This document shows positions 33,532 to 40,764 of a stretch of DNA of 64,000 bases, one piece after another (position 1 is the stretch's first letter; every line of letters starts with the position of its first letter). This DNA is from an uncultured Chitinophagaceae bacterium. GTDB lineage: Bacteria; Bacteroidota; Bacteroidia; Chitinophagales; Chitinophagaceae. The notes under the pieces were generated by a model. That model made no database searches and was not told the DNA's origin. It was given only the letters and a program-made list of their open reading frames with translations. Location: contig CALCII010000001.1 in assembly GCA_937907395.1 (NCBI GenBank), positions 1 through 64,000 on the forward strand. Reading direction: 5' to 3'. A program made the position numbers and the translations under genes.

Positions 33532-33563
33532 TAGCCGTTAGCTTTTGGCTGATAGCTTTTAGC
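33532..33563. repeat. GCTATCAGC-family intergenic repeat, left copy flanking the four-helix gene
   Basis: It reads TAGCCGTTAGC, TTTTGGCTGATAGC, TTTTAGC. Its core TTGGCTGATAGCTT is the reverse complement of AAGCTATCAGCCAA in the right copy at 33944-33976, so the pair forms an inverted repeat around the interrupted four-helix-bundle gene. Confidence 0.7.
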
Positions 33564-33592
33564 AATGAACCTGAATGAAAAAACCTGATAGA

Positions 33593-33945
33593 ATGAAAAA
33601 CTTTAAAGAACTGTTAATCTGGAAAAAAGGTATTGAAGTGGTGAAGCAGGTATATGAGCTTACTGTTTTACTGCCAAAAGAAGAAAAGTTTGGATTGGTT
33701 TCGCAAATGACCCGGGCTGCAGTATCGGTCCCTGCAAATATTGCAGAAGGAAGTAGTAGAAACAGTGATAAAGAGTATTCGAGGTTTTGCAGATAGCATT
33801 AGGGTCCGCTTTTGAAGTGCAGACTTATTTAGTAATTGTGAAAGAAATGGGCCTGACTGATCCTGTACGTATTGAGCAGGTAGAAAAAAATTTGGAAGAA
33901 GAAATTAAAATGATCCATTCATTTATCAAAAAACTATCAATCTAA
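33593..33945 (+). pseudogene. Four-helix-bundle (S23/intervening-sequence type) protein, frameshifted
   Basis: The first frame reads MKNFKELLIWKKGIEVVK, then LVSQMTRAAVSVPANIAEGSSRNSDKEYSRF and stops at 33796. The family sequence continues in another frame as LQIALGSAFEVQTYLVIVKEM and ends IKKLSI at 33945. One extra T in the T-run at 33785-33788 would restore a product of about 117 residues, so the gene carries a 1-nt deletion or a sequencing error. The family is known from 23S rRNA intervening sequences and resembles the Avd protein of diversity-generating retroelements; its usual function is unclear. It lies between inverted repeats inside the efflux operon, where it has no evident role. 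Confidence 0.8.
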
Positions 33946-33976
33946 GCTATCAGCCAACAGCTAATAGCCAAGAGCT
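33944..33976. repeat. GCTATCAGC-family intergenic repeat, right copy flanking the four-helix gene
   Basis: It reads AAGCTATCAGCCAACAG then CTAATAGCCAAGAGCT. It begins inside the stop codon of the four-helix gene and ends 6 bp before the next permease gene. It is an inverted copy of 33532-33563. Confidence 0.7.
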
Positions 33977-33982
33977 ACTTAA

Positions 33983-35089
33983 ATGAAACAATTTTTATCA
34001 TTTGTAAAAAAGGAATTCCTTCACATCTGGCGTGATAAGCGAACGCTTTTCATCTTGCTGGGTATGCCTATGGTGCAGATCATCATCTTTGGGTTTGCAC
34101 TTACGAATGAGGTGAAGAATTCTCAGATTGCAGTACTGGATCAGTCAAAGGATGCCGCTACTGTTTCTTTAATTCAGGAATTGAATGCCAGCTTGTACTT
34201 TGATGTGGCGCAACAATTGACTTCTTCTTCTGAAATCGAAGCAGCTTTCCGCAAAGGGAAAATCAAAATGGTGGTGGTGATTCCGCAGCATTTTGGAGAT
34301 GATCTGCAACATAATAACAAAGCTTCGGTACAGTTGATAGCAGATGCTTCAGATCCCAATGTGGCCAATACACTTACTAATTATGCTTCAGCGGTCATCA
34401 TGGATTACCAGAACCGCATCACCCAACAGGCAAAATTGCCTTATACCATTAAAGCTGAGATCAGAATGTTGTACAACCCTCAGCTCAAAGGAGCCTACAA
34501 TTTTGTGCCCGGTGTTATGGCAATGGTATTACTGCTGGTTTGTACAATGATGACAGCCATTACAATCGTAAGGGAAAAAGAAATGGGGACCATGGAGATT
34601 ATGCTGGTTTCTCCTATGAAACCTCAAATGGTGGTATTCTCAAAAGCAGTTCCTTATTTATTATTATCGGTTGTAAATATTGCGTCTATATTACTATTGA
34701 GTACTTATGTACTGGAAGTGCCTATCAATGGAAGTCTCGTGTTGCTGGTTGGTGAGAGTATCTTGTTTACATTGGTATCGCTTTCTTTGGGATTATTGAT
34801 TTCTTCGGCCGCAGGTTCACAGCAAACGGCTATGTTTATTTCTTTGGTGGGCATGTTTCTGCCCACGATCATGCTTAGTGGTTTTATGTTTCCCATTGAA
34901 AACATGCCGCTGCCATTACGTACGGTTTCTAATATTGTTCCTGCAAAATGGTATTATATCATTGTGCGTTCAGTAATGATTAAAGGTGTCGGACTGAAAG
35001 ATGTATGGAAGGAAACAGTAATCCTTACGGGCATGATGTTATTTTTCTTAACGGTGGCGGTTAAACGCTTTAAAATCAGGTTGCAATGA
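33983..35089 (+). CDS. ABC-2 type permease, first subunit
   Basis: A 368-residue membrane permease of the efflux pump. One N-terminal helix (about 20-42) is followed by a large extracytoplasmic domain (45-170). Five more helices in the C-terminal half include the family segments VPGVMAMVLLLVCTMMTAITIVREKEMGTMEIMLVSP and FMFPIENMPLPLRTVSNIVPAKWYYIIVR. This is the YbhS/YbhR layout. It overlaps the second permease gene by 4 bp (ATGA) and must pair with it. Confidence 0.9.
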   Translation: MKQFLSFVKKEFLHIWRDKRTLFILLGMPMVQIIIFGFALTNEVKNSQIAVLDQSKDAATVSLIQELNASLYFDVAQQLTSSSEIEAAFRKGKIKMVVVIPQHFGDDLQHNNKASVQLIADASDPNVANTLTNYASAVIMDYQNRITQQAKLPYTIKAEIRMLYNPQLKGAYNFVPGVMAMVLLLVCTMMTAITIVREKEMGTMEIMLVSPMKPQMVVFSKAVPYLLLSVVNIASILLLSTYVLEVPINGSLVLLVGESILFTLVSLSLGLLISSAAGSQQTAMFISLVGMFLPTIMLSGFMFPIENMPLPLRTVSNIVPAKWYYIIVRSVMIKGVGLKDVWKETVILTGMMLFFLTVAVKRFKIRLQ

Positions 35090-36204
35090 GAACGCTTCCA
35101 TTTTTATTACGCAAAGAATTCCGCCAGATATTCCGTGACAAGGCAATAGTGCGCATGATCTTCATTATGCCACTCATTCAGCTGATGATTCTTCCATGGG
35201 CAGCCGATTATGAGATCAAAAATATCAAGTTGTCGGTTTCCGATCACGATCATTCACCTTATTCCCGTCAGTTGGTTTCCAAAATCACTTCATCCGGCTA
35301 TTTTCAACTTACCGGCTACACCGACTCTTACGAACAATCATTGGAGCAGGTGGAAAAAGATGAGGCTGATCTGATCCTTGAAATCCCTGCCGGTTTTGAA
35401 AAAACGTTGATCAAAGAAGATGAATCCACTTTATTCATCGCCAGTAATGCCATCAATGGTGTAAAAGGAAATCTTGGCAGTGCCTATCTGAGGAGTATCA
35501 TTCAGGATTTCAACAGGGAAGTGCGGTTGGAATGGATTCAAATGCCCAGGTTCAGTCCGCAAACTCAAATCGAAGTCACCTCCTCCAACTGGTTCAATCC
35601 ATTAATGAATTATAAGATTTTCATGGTACCGGGCATGCTGGTGCTGTTATTAACAATGGTGGCTACCAATCTAACAGCAATCAATATTGTAAAAGAAAAA
35701 GAGATTGGTACTATAGAACAGATTAATGTTACGCCTGTAAAAAAATATCATTTCATTCTCAGTAAACTCATTCCGTTCTGGGTATTGGGAATGATCGCAA
35801 TGACCTTAGGCTTTCTGGTTGCTTATTTTGTGTATGGAATTTTGCCGGTGGGCAGTTATCTCACTATTTATGGGTTTGCAGCGGTGTACCTCTTCGCCGT
35901 ACTGGGGCTGGGCTTATTGATTTCCACGTATGCTTCCACACAGCAACAGGCAATGTTGATTTCGTTTTTTATCATGATGGTGTTTGTATTACTGAGTGGA
36001 TTGTACACATCCATTGACAGTATGCCGGAATGGGCGCAATGGATCACACGGTTCAATCCTGTACGTTATTTTATCGAAGTAATGCGTATGGTGGTGCTTA
36101 AGGGAAGCGGCCTCGCAGATATTAAATACCATTTACTTATTATTACCGGATTTGCTGTTGTGCTTAATAGCTGGGCAATTTTCAGTTACCGTAAGCGTAG
36201 TTAG
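35086..36204 (+). CDS. ABC-2 type permease, second subunit
   Basis: A 372-residue paralogue of the preceding permease with the same plan: helix near 20-40, large extracytoplasmic domain, then helices with VPGMLVLLLTMVATNLTAINIVKEKEIGTIEQINVTP and LYTSIDSMPEWAQWITRFNPVRYFIEVMRM. It completes a pump of two ATPases, two permeases, adaptor and TolC channel. It is the last gene of the operon; the next gene follows after 56 bp. Confidence 0.9.
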   Translation: MRTLPFLLRKEFRQIFRDKAIVRMIFIMPLIQLMILPWAADYEIKNIKLSVSDHDHSPYSRQLVSKITSSGYFQLTGYTDSYEQSLEQVEKDEADLILEIPAGFEKTLIKEDESTLFIASNAINGVKGNLGSAYLRSIIQDFNREVRLEWIQMPRFSPQTQIEVTSSNWFNPLMNYKIFMVPGMLVLLLTMVATNLTAINIVKEKEIGTIEQINVTPVKKYHFILSKLIPFWVLGMIAMTLGFLVAYFVYGILPVGSYLTIYGFAAVYLFAVLGLGLLISTYASTQQQAMLISFFIMMVFVLLSGLYTSIDSMPEWAQWITRFNPVRYFIEVMRMVVLKGSGLADIKYHLLIITGFAVVLNSWAIFSYRKRS

Positions 36205-36260
36205 GGCTTTGAATCCCCGTTTTTAATCGTTATATTAGGACTATTAAAAACGATTGCCAT

Positions 36261-36668
36261 ATGATCAAGATTTCCGATTTACAAGAAGGCGACCTGTTAA
36301 TGGTCGATAATGAAGGCACACTCATGGAAGGCGAAGTGACAGGTGTTGATAATGTGCAGAAAATGGTCCGGGTTTCCACCGGTAACGGAGTGGAATTCTG
36401 GTATGAAGCCGATAAACTTTCTGCCATCCCATTGAGCGATGCAGCCCTGAAAAAGCTTCATTTTGAACGAATCGATGAAGAGGATGGTGGGGTTAAGTAT
36501 ATGAAGGGGGCTTTCCGGGTGCATTTAGCCAGAAAAGACGATTTCGGACATTTGGATTTCTGGTACCGGGAAGACCGGAGACATGTAAACCAGCCCATTT
36601 CCCTGCATCAACTTCAGAATTATTACCTGTCAATGACCAAAGTACACCTCACTGAGGCTGTGATTTAG
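36261..36668 (+). CDS. Hypothetical soluble protein (135 aa)
   Basis: No named family recognised. The N-terminal 45 residues form a compact beta region (MIKISDLQEGDLLMVDNEGTLMEGEVTGVD, then MVRVSTGNGVEFWYEADKL) that looks like a small SH3-like or KOW-like barrel. The rest includes FRVHLARKDDFGHLDFWYRED and a helical QISLHQLQNYY-type end. It is cytoplasmic and acidic. It lies between the efflux operon and infA, with its own spacing on both sides. It probably belongs to a lineage-restricted family. Confidence 0.6.
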   Translation: MIKISDLQEGDLLMVDNEGTLMEGEVTGVDNVQKMVRVSTGNGVEFWYEADKLSAIPLSDAALKKLHFERIDEEDGGVKYMKGAFRVHLARKDDFGHLDFWYREDRRHVNQPISLHQLQNYYLSMTKVHLTEAVI

Positions 36669-36737
36669 GCTTTTTTCAGATCTTTGGCCCGAAATATCCA
36701 CAAAAATTCAATTTCTTGGGGTATTTCGGGTTTTATT

Positions 36738-36770
36738 TTTGTGAACTTTCGGATTTTACTCCTATCTTTG
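36738..36770 (+). promoter_or_regulatory. Bacteroidota-type promoter of infA and the ribosomal operon
   Basis: TTTG (36738-36741), a 21-nt spacer and TATCTTTG (36763-36770) match the Bacteroidota consensus. It lies 14 bp before the infA start codon. Confidence 0.65.
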
Positions 36771-36784
36771 CGACCCCAAAAAGT

Positions 36785-37003
36785 ATGGCTAAACAGGATC
36801 TCATTAAACAGGATGGTATCATCATTGAAGCGCTCAGTAACGCCATGTTCCGGGTAAAACTCGAGAACGGACACGAAATTCTGGCGACTATTTCCGGTAA
36901 AATGAGAATGCACTACATCCGGATCCTTCCGGGTGATAAAGTAGGGGTTGAAATGAGTCCATACGACTTGAGCAGGGGACGGATCATTTTCCGTTATAAA
37001 TAA
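36785..37003 (+). CDS. infA: Translation initiation factor IF-1
   Basis: A 72-residue OB-fold protein that binds the ribosomal A site during initiation. The full sequence type is present: MAKQDLIKQDGIIIEAL, MFRVKLENGHEILATISGKMRMHYIRILPGDKV and the end LSRGRIIFRYK. The start at 36785 gives the normal family N-terminus; an earlier ATG at 36716 would span the promoter. It opens the infA-rpmJ-rpsM-rpsK-rpsD-rpoA-rplQ cluster. Confidence 0.96.
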   Translation: MAKQDLIKQDGIIIEALSNAMFRVKLENGHEILATISGKMRMHYIRILPGDKVGVEMSPYDLSRGRIIFRYK

Positions 37004-37050
37004 GGAAACAGATAACATACAGCCGAAGGCTGTGAACAAACAACATAGTT

Positions 37051-37167
37051 ATGAAAGTTAGAGCATCCATCAAAAAGCGTAGCGCCGACTGCAAAATTGT
37101 TCGCAGAAAAGGCAAGCTGTTTGTAATTAACAAAAAGAATCCCCGCTTCAAGCAGCGCCAGGGATAA
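37051..37167 (+). CDS. rpmJ: 50S ribosomal protein L36
   Basis: A very short gene encoding 38 residues, MKVRASIKKRSADCKIVRRK followed by GKLFVINKKNPRFKQRQG. This is the bacterial L36 of the large subunit. Of the zinc-ribbon cysteines, only one Cys (residue 14) is visible, so this is the zinc-free C-minus form. It sits in the conserved place between infA and rpsM and is followed 2 bp later by a GCTATCAGC-type repeat. Confidence 0.95.
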   Translation: MKVRASIKKRSADCKIVRRKGKLFVINKKNPRFKQRQG

Positions 37168-37169
37168 AA

Positions 37170-37203
37170 AAGCTATCAGCGATTGGCTATTAGCTAAAAG
37201 CTT
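37170..37203. repeat. GCTATCAGC-family intergenic repeat between rpmJ and rpsM
   Basis: AAGCTATCAGCGATTGG followed by CTATTAGCTAAAAGCTT, an imperfect palindrome related to the copies at 33532, 33944, 37630 and 38187. It starts right after the rpmJ stop codon. Confidence 0.7.
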
Positions 37204-37238
37204 GTAACGAAAATAAAAACGAAAAATAATAACAGACT

Positions 37239-37619
37239 ATGGCTCGTATTGCCGGTGTAGACTTACCAAAAAATAAAAGAGGAGAAATCGGACTTACCTA
37301 TATCTATGGTATTGGTCCCGCTACTGCCCGTTATATCTTAGAGAAGGCAGGTATTGATGTAAATAAAAAGGTGCATACCTGGAACGATGATGAGCTGAAT
37401 GCCATCCGTAACATCATTACCAACGAACTCAAAGTGGAAGGTCAGTTGCGTAGTGAAGTACAGATGAGTATCAAGCGTTTGCTGGATATCGCCTGCTACC
37501 GTGGTCTGCGTCACCGTAAAGGTCTGCCGGTACGTGGTCAGCGTACAAAAACCAACAGCCGTACACGTAAAGGAAAACGTAAGACGGTTGCCGGTAAGAA
37601 GAAAGCAACTAAGAAGTAA
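37239..37619 (+). CDS. rpsM: 30S ribosomal protein S13
   Basis: A 126-residue small-subunit protein of the head, contacting tRNA and the large subunit. Family segments: MARIAGVDLPKNKRGEIGLTYIYGIG, the helix-two-turn-helix region, and the RNA-binding tail YRGLRHRKGLPVRGQRTKTNSRTRKG. The C-terminus is Lys-rich, as usual. The gene follows rpmJ after a 71-bp spacer containing a dispersed repeat and is followed by another such repeat. Confidence 0.97.
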   Translation: MARIAGVDLPKNKRGEIGLTYIYGIGPATARYILEKAGIDVNKKVHTWNDDELNAIRNIITNELKVEGQLRSEVQMSIKRLLDIACYRGLRHRKGLPVRGQRTKTNSRTRKGKRKTVAGKKKATKK

Positions 37620-37629
37620 TAAACGCCAA

Positions 37630-37664
37630 AAGCTGTCAGCAATTTGCTCTCAGCTTTTAGCTTT
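37630..37664. repeat. GCTATCAGC-family intergenic repeat between rpsM and rpsK
   Basis: AAGCTGTCAGCAATTTG followed by CTCTCAGCTTTTAGCTTT, a degenerate member of the same palindromic family, 11 bp after the rpsM stop. Confidence 0.6.
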
Positions 37665-37777
37665 TATATATGCACCGGTTCTTTCAGGTCAATATCAGAT
37701 GTTAGGTGCAAACGGAGAATTGATCTGGTCCTTGAAAAAGGATTATTTTAAAACAAGATTACCTCAGATTTTAAATC

Positions 37778-38182
37778 ATGGCTAAAGCACAACAAGTCAG
37801 CGCAAAAGCAGCTGCAAAAAAGAGAGTAGTAAAAGTAGACGCTTACGGCGATGCTCATATTACTGCCAGTTTCAACAACATCATCATCAGTTTAACGAAC
37901 AAACAAGGTCAGGTTATTTCCTGGAGCAGCGCCGGTAAAATGGGTTTCAAAGGCTCTAAGAAAAATACTCCTTATGCTGCCCAGGTAGCATCTGCAGAAG
38001 CTGCAAAAGTGGCTTTTGATGCAGGTTTAAAACGTGTGGATGTATATGTAAAAGGTCCCGGTAGTGGTCGTGAAAGCGCCATCCGTGCACTGGCACAATC
38101 AGGTATCGAAGTAACTATGATCAAAGACGTTACTCCGCTTCCTCACAATGGTTGTCGTCCTCCTAAGAAAAGAAGAGTTTAA
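37778..38182 (+). CDS. rpsK: 30S ribosomal protein S11
   Basis: A 134-residue platform protein of the small subunit. Conserved parts: GDAHITASFNNIIISLTNKQGQVISWSSAGKMGFKGSKKNTPYAAQ, VDVYVKGPGSGRESAIRAL and the C-terminal VTPLPHNGCRPPKKRRV. The Ala/Lys-rich N-terminus (MAKAQQVSAKAAAKKR) is normal for the phylum. It is followed by a perfect 36-bp palindrome. Confidence 0.97.
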   Translation: MAKAQQVSAKAAAKKRVVKVDAYGDAHITASFNNIIISLTNKQGQVISWSSAGKMGFKGSKKNTPYAAQVASAEAAKVAFDAGLKRVDVYVKGPGSGRESAIRALAQSGIEVTMIKDVTPLPHNGCRPPKKRRV

Positions 38183-38186
38183 TAAG

Positions 38187-38222
38187 AAAGCTATCAGCTA
38201 ATAGCTATTAGCTGATAGCTTT
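38187..38222. repeat. Perfect 36-bp palindrome after rpsK (GCTATCAGC family)
   Basis: Two 18-bp arms, AAAGCTATCAGCTAATAG and its exact reverse complement, meet without a loop. A T-run follows. It lies 4 bp after the rpsK stop. It may act as a transcription terminator or attenuator in the operon, and it is the most perfect copy of a dispersed repeat family. Confidence 0.9.
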
Positions 38223-38335
38223 TTTCACATATTTGAATCGCCATTGATTCATTTTAACAAAGGGTGACTGATTGATTTTTAACGCTTTTACTGATCAGTT
38301 CACCGGTTTCAAAAAAGCGTAAATGAATAAAAACT

Positions 38336-38941
38336 ATGGCACGTTACACTGGTCCTAAGACCAAAATTTCCCGCATTTTCGGCGAACCCATTCTGGGTAA
38401 TGGCAAGTGGTTGGGTAAAAACAGCAACCCTCCCGGTCAGCATGGAGCACAGCGCAAGCGTAAAACGTTAGGTGAATACGCTTTACAGCTTCGTGAAAAA
38501 CAAAAGGCAAAATACACTTATGGTGTATTAGAGAAACAATTCCGCAAAACATTTGAAGAAGCAGCCCGCTTAAAAGGTGTTACCGGTGAAAACCTCATGC
38601 GTTTGCTCGAGGCTCGTCTGGATAATACAGTCTTCCGTTTAGGAATTGCTCCCAGCCGTCCTGCTGCCCGCCAGTTAGTAAGTCATAAGCACGTTACTGT
38701 AAACGGTGTAGTGGTGAATGTTCCTTCTTACAGCCTGAAACCAGGTGATGTTATCAGCTTGAAAGATAAGAGCAAGGATAACACTTCTGTTACCAGCCAG
38801 GTGAAAGGTAAGAATCCTAAGTTCAACTGGTTAGATTGGAACGAAGGAGAAGTAAAAGGTACTTTCATTGCATATCCTGAAAGAGAAAGTGTTCCTGAAA
38901 ATATTAAGGAGCAACTGATCGTGGAATTGTACAGTAAGTAA
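38336..38941 (+). CDS. rpsD: 30S ribosomal protein S4
   Basis: A 201-residue primary 16S rRNA-binding protein that nucleates small-subunit assembly. The N-terminal MARYTGPKTKISRIFGEPI is of the zinc-free type (no CxxC). The S4 RNA-binding domain follows (LMRLLEARLDNTVFRLGIAPSRPAARQLVSHKHVTVNG). The 154-bp gap upstream contains the 36-bp palindrome, and the stop codon is followed at once by another dispersed repeat. Confidence 0.97.
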   Translation: MARYTGPKTKISRIFGEPILGNGKWLGKNSNPPGQHGAQRKRKTLGEYALQLREKQKAKYTYGVLEKQFRKTFEEAARLKGVTGENLMRLLEARLDNTVFRLGIAPSRPAARQLVSHKHVTVNGVVVNVPSYSLKPGDVISLKDKSKDNTSVTSQVKGKNPKFNWLDWNEGEVKGTFIAYPERESVPENIKEQLIVELYSK

Positions 38942-39035
38942 TGCTGAAGGCGAAATGCTTCATGCATAACGCTATGGCTGTAAACTGGTAATATCTGAAT
39001 GCATTGCGCATTACGCCTCAAGCATTCAGCATTAA
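38939..39035. repeat. AATGCTGAA-type inverted repeat between rpsD and rpoA
   Basis: The left arm (TAATGCTGAAGGCGAAATGC) overlaps the rpsD stop codon. The right arm (GCGCATTACGCC...AAGCATTCAGCATTA) is roughly its reverse complement. The words match those of the heptanucleotide array near 27.6 kb (AATGCTG), which suggests a shared origin. Confidence 0.55.
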
Positions 39036-39063
39036 AAACAAACATTAAAATCAAGAGTTCAAT

Positions 39064-40062
39064 ATGGCCATTTTGAATTTCGTAAAACCCGACAAAATTG
39101 TTCTTCAGAAAGCAACTGATTTCGAAGCACAATTTGAATTTCGTCCTCTGGAACCCGGTTATGGTGTAACCATTGGTAACGCTTTACGCCGTGTACTCCT
39201 TAACTCTCTCGAAGGTTATGCTATCGTTGGTATTAAAATCGAAGGTGCTGATCACGAGTTTGCAACAATCAAAGGGATTTCAGAAGACGTTGTTGAAATT
39301 ATCCTGAACCTGAAACAGGTACGTTTCAAGAAAAAAGTGGATCATGAAGTAAGCAGTGAGAAAATCACGCTGAACCTGAAAAACAGAACTGAATTTACAG
39401 CAGCTGCCATTGGTGAGGCTTCTCAGAGTTTCGAGGTGATGAACCCCGAACAACTGATCTGCACCATGGATCCTTCTGCTAAACTGGATATTGAAATCAA
39501 TATCTCTAAAGGCCGTGGTTACGTTCCTGCAGAAGATAACAAGCCCAAAGATGCCCTGTTTGGTTACATTGCTACAGATGCAATTTTCACACCTATCAAG
39601 AATGTGAAATATGCTATCGAAAACACACGTGTGGAACAACGCACCGATTTCGAGAAACTGGTAATGGAAGTGAGCACAGATGGTACCATCCATCCTGAAG
39701 AAGCTGTAAAACAGGCAAGCCGCATTCTCATTCAACACCTGATGATCATCACTGATGAAAACATCACTTTCGATAATAAGGAAGAAAAGAAAGAAGATGT
39801 GGTGGATGAACAAATGCTCCAGCTTCGTAAAGTATTGAAGACTCCGTTGGAAGATCTCGATCTTTCTGTACGTGCCTTCAACTGTTTGAAAGCTGCTAAA
39901 ATCAACTCCCTGAGTGAACTGGTACAGTACGAACAGGAAGACCTGATGAAGTTCCGCAACTTCGGTCAGAAATCGCTGGCTGAAATTGAACAAGTACTGG
40001 GCGAAAGAGGCCTGCACTTCGGAATGGATCTGAGCAAAATGGGATTAGATAATATCGATTAA
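39064..40062 (+). CDS. rpoA: RNA polymerase alpha subunit
   Basis: A 332-residue subunit. The N-terminal domain (about 1-235) for dimerisation and beta contact contains FEFRPLEPGYGVTIGNALRRVLLNSLEGYAIVGIKIEGADHEFATI. An acidic linker (EEKKEDVVDEQ) leads to the C-terminal domain (about 260-325, with LDLSVRAFNCLKAAKINSLSELVQYEQEDLMKFRNFGQKSLAEIEQVL) that binds promoter DNA and activators. It lies in the standard position between rpsD and rplQ. Confidence 0.98.
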   Translation: MAILNFVKPDKIVLQKATDFEAQFEFRPLEPGYGVTIGNALRRVLLNSLEGYAIVGIKIEGADHEFATIKGISEDVVEIILNLKQVRFKKKVDHEVSSEKITLNLKNRTEFTAAAIGEASQSFEVMNPEQLICTMDPSAKLDIEINISKGRGYVPAEDNKPKDALFGYIATDAIFTPIKNVKYAIENTRVEQRTDFEKLVMEVSTDGTIHPEEAVKQASRILIQHLMIITDENITFDNKEEKKEDVVDEQMLQLRKVLKTPLEDLDLSVRAFNCLKAAKINSLSELVQYEQEDLMKFRNFGQKSLAEIEQVLGERGLHFGMDLSKMGLDNID

Positions 40063-40158
40063 TCTTATAAGTCAGCTATGCATCTGTATGGCTGACTCTT
40101 TTTTTAAACATAATCTTGTAATTCCTGACACGGTACAAGATTCAAAAACAAACATGTC

Positions 40159-40665
40159 ATGCGTCACGGAGACAAAATCAAAAATCTGAGCCGCACCGCT
40201 TCACATCGTAAAGCGTTGCTGAGCAACCTGGCTATTGAGCTCATTACTCACAAGCGTATTGTAACTACTTTAACCAAAGCAAAAGCTTTACGTACATGGG
40301 TTGAGCCAATCCTCACCAAGTCTAAAAGCAATACAACTCACAGCCGTCGTATAGTGTTCAGTTACCTGCAGGATAAAGAAGCAGTAACAGAACTGTTCTC
40401 TACAATTGCTGAGAAGATTGCAAGCCGCCCCGGTGGTTATACACGTATTATCAAATTAGGCATCCGTCCTGGTGATAATGCAGAAAAGGCCATGATTGAA
40501 CTGGTTGATTTCAATGAAATCTACGGTAAAGGCAAAGGCGAAGCTGCTGCTCCTGCTAAGAAAACACGTCGTGCAGGTGGTGCAAAAAAGAAAGCTGCTG
40601 AACCAAAAGCAGAAGCACCTGCCGCTGAAGAAACAACTTCAACAGAAGAAAAAGCAGCTGAATAA
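40159..40665 (+). CDS. rplQ: 50S ribosomal protein L17
   Basis: A 168-residue large-subunit protein. The core (about 1-120) begins MRHGDKIKNLSRTASHRKALLSNLAIELITHKRIVTTLTKAKALR. The last 45 residues form a low-complexity Lys/Ala/Glu extension (KKTRRAGGAKKKAAEPKAEAPAAEE) that is longer than in Proteobacteria but normal for Bacteroidota. It ends the ribosomal operon and is followed by a terminator. Confidence 0.97.
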   Translation: MRHGDKIKNLSRTASHRKALLSNLAIELITHKRIVTTLTKAKALRTWVEPILTKSKSNTTHSRRIVFSYLQDKEAVTELFSTIAEKIASRPGGYTRIIKLGIRPGDNAEKAMIELVDFNEIYGKGKGEAAAPAKKTRRAGGAKKKAAEPKAEAPAAEETTSTEEKAAE

Positions 40666-40689
40666 GAAATATGTTGAAAATTTTCTGAT

Positions 40690-40724
40690 AGAGAGGCAGG
40701 CCATTTGGTTCTGCCTCTTTTATT
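40690..40724 (+). terminator. Intrinsic terminator after rplQ
   Basis: The stem AGAGGCAG/CTGCCTCT encloses a loop of about 11 nt and is followed by TTTATTTT, 25 bp after the rplQ stop codon. Confidence 0.8.
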
Positions 40725-40764
40725 TTGCACTCAGTTTTAAAACGACCATAATTAAGCAACAATC

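Noticed and set aside
33593..33945. Programmed frameshifting in the four-helix-bundle gene
   Set aside because: The T-run is short, no stimulatory structure is evident, and the family is normally encoded in one frame. A plain indel or sequencing error is simpler.
39280..40017. Long antisense ORF (245 residues) opposite rpoA
   Set aside because: It is a shadow of the rpoA reading frame with no recognisable domain, start context or promoter. The 172-residue ORF opposite homogentisate dioxygenase at 28434-28952 was rejected for the same reason.
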